Both the position numbers and the translations under genes were made by a program. The notes under the pieces are model-generated. The model did no database searches and was not told the origin of the DNA. It saw nothing but the letters and a program-made list of their open reading frames with translations. From positions 50,982,119-51,046,118 of the forward strand of contig CM075760.1 of assembly GCA_037974335.1 (NCBI GenBank): a stretch of DNA of 64,000 nucleotides. The letters run 5' to 3'. Below are positions 44,351 through 55,559 of the stretch, piece by piece. This stretch comes from Prionace glauca (Eukaryota > Chordata > Chondrichthyes > Carcharhiniformes > Carcharhinidae). Numbering within the stretch: position 1 is the first letter of the stretch; every line of letters begins with the position of its first letter.

Positions 44351-44689
44351 TTCTACCTGGAAAAATTCGGATCAAGGTGATTGTGTGATGTATACATTGA
44401 CATGTACTGGTGCAATACCAGTTTAAACAGCGTGCTATATGTTATAATATGTTATAATCATGGACAGGGTCCATTCTAACATATATACATATGGAGGCCA
44501 ATTCAAAATGAACAAATGCAGGGTCCAGTGTATTGCGGCAGTCCATGCTTCATGTTATGTAACCCACCAAGATTTATTTCCATCTGCTGGCAAAACTTTG
44601 TAATTACAGTTAGTGTGAAAATATCATTGTCAGGTATGATCTGTGGTATCAATGGATCAAGAATTCACATCCATTAATGTCATATCACA
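44351..44689. other. No feature recognised
   Basis: AT-rich flank with 'gttataatatgttataat' repeats at about 44440. No gene seen. Confidence 0.4.
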
Positions 44690-45555
44690 TCCCCTTCTGC
44701 AAGGTGCCAAAATTTATGGGGCAGTGAATTGTACATGTCCGTTGCTGAATTATGCAGATTAAGTGGTGTACGGCAGGAATCTGTCTGGGGCCTCAATTAT
44801 TTACAATATTCATTAAGGGCTTAGATAATGGGACAAAGAGTCAAATATCCAAATGATAGATCAAGATATAATTTTTAGAAGGGACAACGCTAAATTTAGT
44901 GGATGCCAAACAGGATTTGGGGTTCGGCACATAGTTTCTTAAAATGTCACGATCTGCTGCAGAAAATAATCATTAAGACCAATGGAATGCCTCCCTCCAT
45001 ATCCAAAGGACTGGGGGATACGGAGGCAGATGTTGTGCTCCAATTGTGCACAATCCTTGTTCCACCCCAATTAGAGCACTGTGAGCAAGTATGGGCAACA
45101 TATCTTTGGAAAAATGTTGACTCTGGACGGAGTTCAACGCAAGTTGCGAGGAGAGATCAGACGAATTTACACATTTTTCTCTCGAATTCAGAAGGTTGAG
45201 GGCTGTTCTGGTAAAAACCTATGAATTACCTACAGGGAAGAACTGTTTCCATTAGTTGAAGGCTCGAGGTTAAAAGGCCATAGTTGAAAAAAATAGAGAA
45301 AGGCCTTTCAGGAGAGTTGATAGAAAACTCATGTCGAGAGAGGTGAATGATTGGAACTCTCTTCGGCAATTGCCGGTGGGAGCTGGTACAATTGTTACAT
45401 ATAAGTCTGAGGTCTTCTTTAATTGAACAGGTGTATCAAGAGATATGGACTTAGCGAAGCCAAAATGGATTCAGCCACAGATCAGCCATGATCTTATTAA
45501 ATGGTGGGGCCAGTTCGAGGAGCTGAGTGGCCTACTCCTGTGGCTATGTCCCGAT
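44690..45555 (+). mobile_element. Old CR1 ORF2 C-terminal half, plus strand
   Basis: 'gtacggcaggaatctgtc' (VPQGSVW) and 'aatattcattaagggctt' near 44800, then 'ccccaattagagcactgtga' (PQLEHCEQVWA) near 45064. 'agtgaatgattggaactct' lies near 45340, and the 3' UTR phrases 'cagccatgatcttattaaat' and 'gagtggcctactcctgtgg' run to 45546. It is heavily substituted. Confidence 0.8.
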
Positions 45556-45784
45556 GTTGCCAGGGCAGCATCAGATGAAAATAGCTCAATCCATGGGAAT
45601 GTATTTTTGTTGATTTTGGTTAAAAGGAGGGATGTTGCCCAGGGAGCTATTGGAGACCACGGGACCTTTAATGTCCAACTCAGCAAACATGGCGTTAGGG
45701 AAAATGTTCGTCATACCATTTGAAATTTAGTTGGGTCTCTGAAGGCTCCCAGGAAGCCAAGATGTAGTATTAAGTTGAAAGAAA

Positions 45785-45785
<1 letters not shown>

Positions 45786-45852
<67 letters not shown>
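45786..45852 (+). repeat. GT microsatellite
   Basis: About 33 GT units with one interruption. Confidence 0.95.
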
Positions 45853-45855
<3 letters not shown>

Positions 45856-46072
45856 GGAAACAATTTGTGGGGAAGAATGAGAACGACAGAATATATGTGT
45901 GTGCGTCTTTGTGTGTTGTCTGATAAATTTCATATAGTTTACAAATCAACATCACAATTAAAACCGGCATCCTTCCATTTCCAATAGAAAAGTTGGAATC
46001 ACAGTAAACACGTGTCCACGGTCGGCAAGTGGGAGGCTTTCAAGGGAAAACTGAAAAGGTTGCAGGAAAGAC

Positions 46073-46722
46073 ATAGAACATAGAACATAGAACATTACAG
46101 CGCAGAACAGGCCCTTCGGCCCACAATGTTGCGCCGACCAGTTACAAAACAATGACCCACTAGCCTAAGCCAATCCCTTTTCGTCCATAAACCTATCCTC
46201 AAATCTCTTAAACGCCCCCAAACTAGATGCATTTACAACTGCAGCTGGCAGGGCATTCCAGTCCCGCACCACCCTCTGGGTAAAGAACCTACCCCTGACA
46301 TCAGTCCTATAACTACCCCCCTTAATTTAAAGTCGTGCCCCCTCGTGCTAGCTTTCTCCATCCTAGGAAAAAGGCTATCACTATCTACCCTGTCTAAACC
46401 TCTAATCATCTTATATGTTTCAATAAGGATCCCTCTTAGCCGCCTTCTTTCCAGCGAAAACAACCCCAAATCCCTCAGTCTCTCCTCATAGGATCTCCCA
46501 TCCATACTGGGCAACATCCTGGTAAACCTCCTCTGCACCCTCTCCAAAGCCTCCACATCCTTCCTGTAATGTGGGGACCAGAACTGCACACAAAACTCCA
46601 AGTGCGGCCGCACCAGAGTTGTGTACAGTTGCATCATGACGCTGCGACTCCTAAATTCAATCCCCCTACCAATAAACACCAAGACACCGTATGCCTTCTT
46701 AAAGGCCAAAGACAAACCACCC
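46073..46722 (-). mobile_element. CR1-C 3' part, minus strand
   Basis: From repeated CATAGAA tail units (46073) through the stop region to codons for KKAYGVLVFIGRGIEFRSRS. The frame is open for about 160 codons and includes VRPHLEFCVQFWSPHYRKD and RRFTRMLPSM. A frameshift lies near the HDFKLRG codons (46320). It is 5'-truncated and fairly young. Confidence 0.9.
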
Positions 46723-46724
46723 AA

Positions 46725-47500
46725 CCATTCTAATCATATTTTCCATCTCTTAGTCCATATCCTTGTATGTATTAGCATTGCAGGAGAACATATAAATACT
46801 TCTGAAATGTTATGAGAATCTCTGCCTCCACCACCATTTCAAGCAGTGAGTTCCAAACTCCCACCATCTGGGTGAAAAAGTTTTTCCTCACATCCCTTCT
46901 AAATCTCCTGCCCTCACCTTGAATCTTAAACCACCTGGTCATTCATTCCTCCACCAAGGGGAAAAATTCCTTCCTGTCTACTCTTTCTATGCCCCTCATA
47001 ATTTTACACATTTCAGTCATGTTCGTCCTCAACCTTATCTGTTCCAAGTCAAACAACCCCAGTCTATTCAATCACTCTTCATAACTAAACTCTCCAGCCC
47101 AAGTAACACCCTGGTAAATCTACTCTGCGCCTTTGCCAGTGAATCACATCCCTCCTCTAATGTGGATTCCAGACTACATATATTGGCCCAACTAACGTTT
47201 TATATAGTTCCAGCATAACCTTCCTGCTCCTAAACTCAATGAATAAAGGCGAGTATACCATACATAGAACATAGAACATTACAGCCTCATTAATACGCCT
47301 CATTAATCTCTTTATGCAGCTAACTTGCTACTTTAAAGGGACTGGGAGTACACGCACTCCAAGGTCTATCTGCTCCCCAGTGCTTCCCAGGGTCCTAAGT
47401 ATGGGGCTCTCCCTGGTGTGCATGGCCAACATTAGAGCAGATTATTCATGATCACATCGCTGTTTTATCCACGTTACACTTCAGCTGCTTTAGAATGACC
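46725..47500 (-). mobile_element. CR1-D fragment, minus strand
   Basis: The plus strand reads as the complement of a CR1 family: 'tctgcctccaccaccatttc' and 'gtgagttccaaactcccacc', then 'gtctattcaatcactcttc' and 'gcactccaaggtctatctgc'. It is split at 47264-47286 by 22 bases that look like a lone CR1-C tail. Confidence 0.75.
47264..47286 (-). mobile_element. Tail-only CR1-C insertion
   Basis: 'catagaacatagaacattac' equals the 3' end of CR1-C and interrupts CR1-D ('gagtatacc' on one side). No other CR1-C sequence is present. Confidence 0.6.
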
Positions 47501-47639
47501 CGAGGCAAGAAAAACTCTTTCTTTCCAGGGAGATGGGGCAGTTTTTTAGTTAACTGGTTGCTAAATTTTCCAGAACGCCAGCAGATCTGAGGAGGATTTT
47601 CAGTCAGGAGATGTTGTGATTGCTCTTTGACTAGAAAGG

Positions 47640-47760
47640 TGAAAGGGGGATTGAATCAAGATTTTTAAATTAATGAGGGAGTTATAGCACAAAAGGAGAA
47701 ACTGTTTTCACTAGCAACCAGAGTCCCCAAATTTAAGGGGAACTGGCAAAGGAGTCAAAG
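47640..47760 (+). mobile_element. Old CR1 fragment, plus strand
   Basis: 'tcaagatttttaaattaatg', 'ggagaaactgttttcactag' and 'ggggaactggcaaagg' follow the order of a CR1 C-terminal coding region. Confidence 0.6.
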
Positions 47761-48377
47761 TCACAGAGGTCTACAGACCATGTGCCGGTTAAGAGGAAGG
47801 ATAGAAAAGGTAGGATTAGAGAGCTATGGATTACAGGTGATATTGAGGACTTGGTCAGGAAGCAGAGAGAGGCATATGTTAGGTCTAAGCAACTGGGAAT
47901 GGAGAGAGCACTGGAGGAATATAGAGAGAGTAGGAGGGAGCTCAAACGGGGAGTTAGAAGTGCGAAAAGGGGGCGTGAAATGACTTTGACGGAAAGGATT
48001 AAGGAAAATCCAAAGGCATTTTACTTTTACATTAGGACCAAAGTGTGGTTAGAGGGAAAATCGGTCCTCTGAGGGACAAAAGAGGGGAACTGTGCTTAGA
48101 GTCTGAGGGAATGGGGAGATCCTGAATGAATACTTTGTGTCGGTATTCACGAAGGAGAAGGGTTTGGTGTCTTGTAATGTCTTGGAGGGAGCTGTAGACC
48201 AGTTGAAGGAAATATCCATTACGAGGGAGGAAGTATAAGGGTTTTTAGGTAGCATAAGAACTGATAAGGCTCCGGGGCCTGATGGCATTTATCCTAGGCT
48301 GCTTAGGGAGGTGAGAGATGAAATTGCTAGGCCTCTGACACAAATTTTTGTCTCTTCTTTGGACACAGGTGAGGTCC

Positions 48378-49184
48378 ACAGGATTACGGAGGATATTGAA
48401 GACTTGGTCAGGAAGAAGAGGAAGGCGTATGTTAGGTCAAAACAAATGGGTACGGAGAGTGCGCTGGAAGAATACAGCGAGAGTAGGAGGGAGCTAAAAA
48501 GGGGAATTAGAAGGGCGAAGAGAGGGCATGAGATGGCTTTGGCTGGTAGGATTAAGGAAAATCCAAAGGCATTTTATTCCTATATCAGAGGCAAGAGAGT
48601 AGTTAGAGGGAAAATTGGTTCTCTTAGGGACAAGAGTGGTGAGTTGTGTATTGAGTCGGAGGGAATGGGGGAGCTCCTGAATGAATACTTTGCGTCGGTA
48701 TTCACAAAGGAGAGGGGTTCGGAATCGTGTGGTCTCTTGGAGGGAGTGGAGGTTTATTTGCAGGATATAGTTATTACGAGAGAGGAAGTGCTAGGGCTTT
48801 TAGGTAGCGTAAGGACGGATAAAGCTCCGGGGCCTGATGGTATTTATCCCAGGCTGCTTAGGGAGGCGAAAGATGAAATTGCTGGGCCTCTGGCGCAAAT
48901 CTTTGTCTCTTCTTTGGACACAGGTGAGGTCCCAGAAGACTGGAGGGTAGCAAATGTGGTCCCGTTGTTCAAAAAAGGCAGTAGGGATAACCCTGGGAAT
49001 TATAGACCGGTGAGTTTGACGTCGGTGGTCGGGAACTTAATGGAAAAAATACTTAGGGGTAGGATATATGAGCATTTGGAGCGTTGCGATCTGATTAGGG
49101 ATATGCAACATGGCTTTGTTAGAGGGAGGTCTTGCCTTACGAATCTGGTGGAATTCTTTGAGGAGGTGACAAAAACGGTTGACG
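48378..49184 (+). pseudogene. LINE B ORF2, N-terminal piece of inner copy
   Basis: An open frame (continuous with upstream codons from 48311) encodes SRRELKRGIRRAKRGHEM, SYIRGKRVVRGKIGSLRDKSG and TDKAPGPDGIYPRLLREAKD. It goes on through PEDWRVANVVPLFKKGS, NYRPVSLTSVVG, HGFVRGRSCLTNLVEFFEEV. This covers the start of the reverse transcriptase up to the CR1-A insertion. The sequence is clearly distinct from CR1-A (about half of residues shared). Confidence 0.85.
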
Positions 49185-50222
49185 ATGGTGACTAGTGGGG
49201 TGCCCCAGGGATCGGTGCTGGGGCCTCAGCTATTTACCATTTATATAGATGATCTGGAGGAGGGAACCGAGTGCAGGGTGTCGAAATTTGCTGATGACAC
49301 CAAGATTGGGGGAAAGGCAAATTGTGCGGAGGGTGTGGAGAGTCTGCAGAAGGATCTAGATAGGCTGGGCGAATGGGCCAGGAAATGGCAAATGGAATTT
49401 AATGTTGGCAAGTGTGAGGTGGTTCACTTTGGTAGGAGGAATGGTAGGAAGGACTATTACTTACGGGGCGAAAAACTGCAGCAGGCGACGGTGCAGAGGG
49501 ACCTCGGGGTCCTTGTGCATGAGTCGCAAAAACCCAGCTTGCAGGTGCAGCAGGTGGTCAGGAAGGCGAATGGGATGCTGGCCTTCATAGCGAACGGGAT
49601 TGAATATAAAAGTAGGGAAGTCTTGCTACAGCTGTATAGGGCATTGGTGAGGCCGCAGCTGGAGTACTGTGTGCAGTTTTGGGCGCCGCACCTGAGCAAG
49701 GATATTTTGGCCCTGGAGGGAGTGCAGAGGAGGTTTACTAGGCTGATACCGGACTTGAGGGGATTGAGCTATGAGGAGAGGCTGAATAAACTAGGCTTGT
49801 ACTCGTTAGAGTTTAGAAGAATGAGGGGAGATCTCATTGAGACGTATAAGATGATGAATGGGATGGATAGGATAGAGGTGGAGAGACTCTTCCCGCTCAA
49901 AAAAGACAGAAGGACTAGGGGGCACAGCCTCAAGATAAAGGGGGGGGGGGGGCGGTTTAGAACAGAGTTGAGGAGGAACTTCTTCACTCAAAGGGTGGTG
50001 AATCTCTGGAATTCGCTGCCCGTTGAAGTGGTGGAGGCTGCCTCGCTAAATATTTTTAAGAAACGGGTTGATGGGTTTTTGATAAGAGAAGGGATTAAGG
50101 GTTATGGGGAGAGAGCAGGAAGGTGGAGCTGAGTCACGACAGATCAGCCATCATCTTATTGAATGGCGGGGCAGGCTCGAAGGGCCAGATGGCCTCCTCC
50201 TGTTCCTATTTCTTATGTTCTT
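49185..50222 (+). mobile_element. CR1-A 3' part inserted in LINE B
   Basis: Begins at the codons for VTSGVPQGSVLGP and ends in the TTCTTATG tail. About 22 bases of the LINE B target are missing compared with the outer copy at 52488-52515, and no target duplication is seen. It is nearly identical to the CR1-A array copies, so it is young. Confidence 0.92.
49188..50132 (+). pseudogene. CR1-A ORF2 C-terminal 315 codons
   Basis: The open frame starts at the palm motif SGVPQGSVLGP, includes FADD and the whole CR1 C-terminal domain, and ends at the natural TGA after GERAGRWS. A run of G at 49940-49949 encodes extra Gly residues compared with sister copies. It lacks the endonuclease and the first RT motifs, so it cannot act alone. 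Confidence 0.9.
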
Positions 50223-50225
50223 ATA

Positions 50226-51310
50226 TGGATTTCAGTAAGGCGTTTGACAAAGTCCCTCACGGTAGGCTGGTAGAAAAGGTTAAGGCGCATGGGATACGAG
50301 GCCAGGTAGCTAGGTGGATTGAGAACTGGCTGGGAAATAGGAGACAGAGGGTAGCTGTGGAAGGGACCTTTTCGGGCTGGAGGCCAGTGACCAGTGGTGT
50401 GCCGCAGTGCTCAGTACTGGGACCTCTCCTCTTTGTAGTCTACATAAATGACTTGGAAGAGGGCGTAGGTGGTGTGATTAGCAAATTTGCTGATGACACC
50501 AAGATGGCAGGGTTGGCGGGTACGGAACTGGATTGTCAGGTGATACAACAGGATATAGATAGGTTGGTGCAGTGGGCAGATAGGTGGCAGATGGAATTTA
50601 ATCCTGACAAATGCGAGGTGATGCATTTTGGACGGAATAATGCAGAGAGGAGCTACGTGATTAAAGGTAGACAGATTAGGAGTATAGACATGCAGAGGGA
50701 CCTGGGAGTGCAGGTTCACAAATCCATGAAGGTTGCATCACAAGTGGAGAAGGTTGTTAGGAAGGCTTATGGGATGTTGGCCTTTATAGGAAGGGGCATA
50801 GAGTATAAAAGCTGCTGTCTAATGCTTCAGTTGTACAGAACGTTGGTTAGACCGCATTTGGAGTACTGCGTCCAGTTCGGGTCACCTTACTACCGGAAGG
50901 ACGTGGAGTCTCTGGAAAGGGTGCAGAGGAGGTTTACCAGGATGTTGCCTGGCATGGGGGGACTGGGTTACGAGGAGAGGTTGAAGAAACTGGGACTATT
51001 CTCCTTGGAAAGGCGGAGATTGAGAGGGGACATGATAGAAGTATATAAGATAATGAAGGGAATGGATAGAGTTAATAGTGAGAGACTGCTCCCTAGACTA
51101 GATACAAACACGGGAGGTCATCATTTAAGGGTGAGGGGGGAGAGGTATAATTTGGAGGTGAGAAGAAGGTTCTTTACGCAGAGAGTTGTAGGGGTCTGGA
51201 ACGCGCTACCGAGTAGGGTGTTGGAGGCAGGAACGTTGGACTCGTTTACGATGCAGTTAGATAGGCACATGAGTGAAACGAGAATGGAGGAATATGGTAG
51301 GGGATATTAA
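50226..51310 (+). pseudogene. LINE B ORF2, C-terminal piece of inner copy
   Basis: About 360 codons open from MDFSKAFDKVPHGRLVEK, through GVPQCSVLGPLLFVVYINDL (Cys where Gly is usual) and FADDTKMAG, to VRPHLEYCVQFGSPYYRKD, RRFTRMLPGMGGLGYEERL and the stop TAA 51308-51310. It resumes immediately after the CR1-A insertion. It is well preserved, so LINE B moved fairly recently. Confidence 0.88.
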
Positions 51311-51504
51311 ATGGGGTTAAACCTCGGGAGACACCGGAAAGGCAGGCTGTAAGATTAATAATTTTTGACTTTATTCCACAGGTGGAGGTCCACCTCGTGT
51401 CAAACGAGGGGCATTCACACGGTGGGTCGTGCGTGGGCTGCTCTTGGAAGTTCCAGGAGTGGCCTAGTACTTCGTGTCGGTGTGTGTGCTTGATCCTGGA
51501 CCGG

Positions 51505-51787
51505 TAGATGGGCGCCGCAACAGCTCAGTGACTAGCACTGCTGGCTGTGCAGGCACATGGATTTGGGCCTGTGTCTGTGGGAGTTTGTGCATTCTCCCCG
51601 TGTCTGCGTGGGTTTCCTCCGGGCGCTCCGGTTTCCTCCCACACCCGAAAGATGTGCTCCCAGGCTAATCGGTTTTTACCAAATTGACACTATTTCTTCC
51701 CTGAATCTGACTGAGTAGGGTTCCATTCATAGATATGCAGGGTAGAATAGGTGCAGGGTGATGTGGCGGAGCGGGCTCGTTGGCCCG
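51505..51787 (+). mobile_element. SINE in the 3' UTR of inner LINE B
   Basis: A tRNA-like head ('gcaacagctcagtgactagc'), then 'gtttgtgcattctccccg', 'cgggcgctccggtttcctcc', and 'gcgggctcgttggcccgaag', where a LINE X piece follows. It lies about 195 bases after the ORF2 stop, as in the outer copy. Confidence 0.85.
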
Positions 51788-52196
51788 AAGACCCTGTGGT
51801 GTAGATACCCATACGGTCCTGTTACACAGGGAGTTCTAGGATCTCGGTCCTGCGACAGTGATGGAAGGGTGATATATTTCCACATCAGGTATATGACTGA
51901 CTTGGAGAGGAATTTATAAGTGATATTTCCTGGTAACTGTTACCCCTGTCCTTGCAAATAGCAACCCACCGTGTGGCTGCCTAAGGAGCCTTGGTGAGGT
52001 TCGGAAGTGAAACTTGTAGATGGTACATAATGATGCTCGGTGTGGTGAAGGGAGTGAGCATTTGCAAATGCTATACCTGTCAAGCCGGCTGCTTTGGCCT
52101 GAATGGGATGAAGATTTTTGAATGTTGTTTGAACTGTACCTATTCAAGTAAGTGGAGAAAACCATTTTTGTCCCCTAATATGTGTCGTGCAGCTGG
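51787..52196 (-). mobile_element. LINE X C-terminal fragment, minus strand, within LINE B 3' UTR
   Basis: About 97% identical to 54842-55245. The minus strand encodes a decayed 'SLCTIYKFHFRTSPRLLRQ' motif of the LINE X C-terminus. It sits between the SINE body and the TTTGTTCT tail of the inner LINE B. Confidence 0.85.
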
Positions 52197-52240
52197 TGCC
52201 ATGCTGGATTGTTCTTTGTTCTTTGTTCTTTGTTCTTTGT

Positions 52241-53594
52241 CCCAGAGGACTGGAGGGTAGTTAATGTGGTACCGTTGTGTAAAAATGGCAGTCGAGATAA
52301 CCCTGGCAATTATAGGCCAGTGAGTTTGACATCAGTGGTAGGTAAGTTGTTGGAAAAAAATCTTCGGGATAGGATGTATCAGCATTCGGAGCGTTGCGAT
52401 CTGATTAGGGATATGGAGCATGGCTTTGTTAAGGGGAGGTCTTGCCTTACGAATCTGGTACAATTTTTTGAGGAGGTGACAAAAACGTTGACGAAAGACA
52501 AGCCGTTGATGTCGTCTATATGGATTTCAGTAAGGCGTTTGACAAAGCCCCTCATGGTAGGTTGGTTGAAAAGGTTAAGGCTCATGGGACTCAGGGACAA
52601 GTATCTAGATGGATTGAAAACTGGCTAGTTAACAGGAGACAGAGAGTAGTAGTGGAAGGGCCCTTTTCTAGCTGGAGGTCTGTCACCAGTGGTGTGCTGC
52701 AGGGCTCAGTACTGGGACCTCTTCTATTTGTAATATATATAAATAACTTGGAAGAGGGCGTACATGGTGTGATCAGCAAATTTGCAGATGACACAAAGAT
52801 GGCAGGATTGGTCGGCAGTGAGGAGCAGTGTCTGGCAATACAGCGGGATATAGATAGGCTGGTATATTGGGCAGATAAATGGCAGATGAATTTTAATCCT
52901 GATAAATGAGAGGTGATGCATTTTGGAAGGAATAATGTAGAGGGGAGTTACATGATAAAGGGTAGACCTATTAAGAGTATAGAAATGCAAAGGAAGCTGG
53001 GAGTGCAAGTTCACAAGTCTTTTAAGGTGGCAACACAGATGCAGAAGGTTGCGAAGAAAGTTTATGATATGCTAACCTTTATAGGAAGGGGTATAGAGTA
53101 CAAGAGCTGGCGTCTAATGCTACAGTTGTACAGAACGTTGGTTGGACCGCATTTGGAGTACTGCGTCCAGTTCTGGTCACATTACTACCGGAAGGACGTG
53201 GAGACCCTGGAGAGAGTGCAGAGGCGGTTTACCAGGATGCTGCCTGTGGTATGAGGAAAGATTGAGTAAACTGGTGCTGTTTTCCTTAGAAAAACAGAGA
53301 TTGAGCGTGGATTTAATAGAGGTGCATAAAATAATGAAGGGTATAGATAGAGTAAACAGTGGCAGGCTTTTTCCTTGATTGGAGACAAATATCACGAGGG
53401 GCCACAGGCTTAAGGTGAGGGGGAAGAAGTATAATTTGGATGCTAGGGGGAGGTTTTTCACACAGTGGGTCGTGGGGGTATGGAATGCACTGCCAAGTAA
53501 GGTGGTGGAGGCAGGCACGCTGGACTTGTTTAAGGTTTACTTAAATAGACGCATGAGCAAAATAAGGATGGAGGGTTATAGGAGACTGTTTTAA
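52241..53594 (+). pseudogene. LINE B ORF2, C-terminal piece of outer copy
   Basis: Resumes at PEDWRVVNVVPL. It contains SLTSVVGKLLEKNL, a frameshift before MDFSKAFDKAPHGRL, a variant palm motif SGVLQGSVLGPLLF, FADDTKMAG, then a TGA stop at 52907 after NFNPDK. Further frame breaks follow in the C-terminal domain (near 53250 and 53376). It ends at TAA near 53592. Confidence 0.85.
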
Positions 53595-53793
53595 ATAAGG
53601 ATCTGAGCCTCAGGACGTTCCTGGAAATCTAATGCTACATGTGTTGATATTTTTCTCTTTTACTCTGCATGTGCGTCGGTCCACCTTGTTGTCTAACGAG
53701 GGGCATGCACACTGTGGGTCATGCGTGGGCTGCTCTTGGATGTTTCGAGAGTGGCCTAGTACTTTGCGTCGTTTGTGTCTGCTTCAAAATGGA

Positions 53794-54140
53794 CCAGCAG
53801 ATGGGCACCACAACAGCTCAGTGACTATCACCGTTAGTTGTCCAGATACATGGATTTGGACCAGTGTCTGTGGGAAACTGCACATTCTCCCTGTGGTTGC
53901 GTGGGTTTTCTCCGGGTGTCCCGGTTTCCTCCCACACCCCAAAGAAGTGTTATTAGGCTGACTGGTGTAACAAATTGTCCCTAAATTATTCTCCCCTTAA
54001 TCTGGTTTCCAATGGGGGTACCATAAGCATAGACACGGGTCAAGGGTGGAAGAGGAAAAACACATTGTGAAGATGGTGGCGCGGGCTCGTTGGGCCGAAG
54101 GGCCTGTTTCCTGTGCTGTGTTGTTCTTTAATCTTTGTTC
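53794..54140 (+). mobile_element. SINE in the 3' UTR of outer LINE B
   Basis: Same position and flank as 51505-51787 ('cagctcagtgactatcac', 'gttttctccgggtgtcccgg'). This copy runs on through 'gggccgaagggcctgtttcc' to a tail of TTGTTCTTTAATCTTTGTTC type. Confidence 0.85.
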
Positions 54141-54744
54141 CATTCATTTTAGCTTGGTGTCTTTTCTTCACATTTCACATTTGTTGATGACTGAGGAGGT
54201 CAATTTTTGAGAGATTGATTCAACCCTAAGTGTTGTCCATGAGGCTTTCAGTTGTGTTGTAAATTGTCCTTTTCTGTGTCATGAATGAGACCGAGAATTT
54301 TTTGATGGAGGGCTTAGTTCCCCCAAATGTTGTAGTCTCTGACCTGATGTTAGTGTCGAATGTCTCACTGAGATTCATCCATGTACGAGTATGATATGTA
54401 TATCTCCCAACACAAACAAAACACTGCGCTTCAGGTTAATCCCGGTCTTCAAGCAGATGAGTAACAAAATTGTCATCCTATCAAAGGCCTGTCCCGTAAT
54501 GTTATGATTGAGATACACCTACAGATGTTGCCGTCTCTTCTGTCTTCCTTGTCTTTGGATAGTGTGATGTTTCTGAATCATAAATCTCCTGTGGAACGGA
54601 ACCTATCTTCTGGCAGAGAAAGAGGTGGTAAATGTTCAGAAAGTTGATATTTATTTTCATCAATTGCCATCCATTTACAAAGATACCCAATTGCGTTCAT
54701 TAGTTATCATCCATTCATAAATATTGATATGTTGATGTTTTAAT
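54141..54744. other. No feature recognised
   Basis: About 600 bases flanking the LINE B cluster, without a recognised gene or repeat. Confidence 0.4.
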
Positions 54745-55455
54745 TTAAGGGATATGGACGTTGCTGGCCTAGTCAGTATTTGTTGCCTATTCCTCATTGC
54801 CTTTAGTAAACTGGTGGTAAGCTACCTTCTTGAATTGCTGCAGACCCTGTGGTGTAGATACCCATACGGTGCTGTTACTCAGGGAGTTCTAGGATCTCGG
54901 TCCTGCGACAGTGATGGAAGGATGATATATTTCTACATCAGGTATATGACTGACTTGGAGTGGAATTTATAGGTGATATTTCCTGGTAACTGTTACCCCT
55001 GTCTTTGCAAATAGCAACCCACCGTGTGGCTGCCTAAGGAGCCTTGGTGAGGTTCGGAAGTGAAACTTGTAGATGGTACAAAATGATACTCTGTGTGGTG
55101 AAGGGAGTGAGCATTTGCAAAAGCTATACCTGTCAAGCCGGCTGCTTTGGCCTGAATGGGATGAAGATTTTTGAATGTTGTTTGAACTGTTCAAGTAAGT
55201 GGAGAGAACCATTTTTGTCCCCTAATATGTGTCGTGCAGGTGGTGCACAGGTTTGGGGAGTTAGGGGGTGGGTTACTCACAGCAGGCTGAGCTGATATTC
55301 CAGCTGGAGCATGTATGTACCCAGCTAACATAGCGATTAGCCAATGGTAACCTCGAAGATGTTGATAGTTATTGATTCAGTGTTGCAATATCATTGAGTG
55401 ACAAGGGGCAACAGTCAGATTCCCCCTTTTTGGAGGTGGTCATCGCCTGACGCCA
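54745..55455 (-). mobile_element. LINE X C-terminal region, minus strand
   Basis: The plus strand runs from 'gtatttgttgcctattcctc' through 'gaattgctgcagaccctg', 'aggagccttggtgaggttc' and 'ggtttggggagttaggg' to 'ggaggtggtcatcgcctgac', the order of an elasmobranch repeat I remember. The complement encodes a LINE C-terminus (HRVSFCTIYKFHFRTSPRLLRQ). It is the likely relative, or source, of the 51787-52196 piece. Confidence 0.8.
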
Positions 55456-55559
55456 ATATTACCAATAATTCTCCATTCACAAAAATAATTAGTAAAAATT
55501 CTCAAAAATAAATAAATAAACATAAATAAATTCTCAAAAATAAATAATAGTGGGAGGGA

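Larger units (their letters stand above)
48378..52237 (+). mobile_element. Inner LINE B inserted in outer LINE B
   Basis: Starts at codons for ITEDIEDLVRKKRKAY and ends with four TTTGTTCT-type units (52211-52237). Flanking GTCC on both sides may be a four-base target duplication. It contains a CR1-A insertion (49185-50222), its own ORF2 end (51310), a SINE-bearing 3' UTR and a LINE X piece (51787-52196). Confidence 0.85.
47765..54140 (+). mobile_element. Outer LINE B (CR1 clade), split by a second LINE B
   Basis: The left part (47765-48377) carries ORF2 codons from the endonuclease-RT linker to SSLDTGEV. The right part (52238-54140) continues exactly at PEDWRVVNVVPL and ends in a 3' UTR with TTTGTTC-like tail. 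Together they form one 5'-truncated LINE into which 48378-52237 was inserted. Several frameshifts and stops occur in both parts. Confidence 0.85.
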
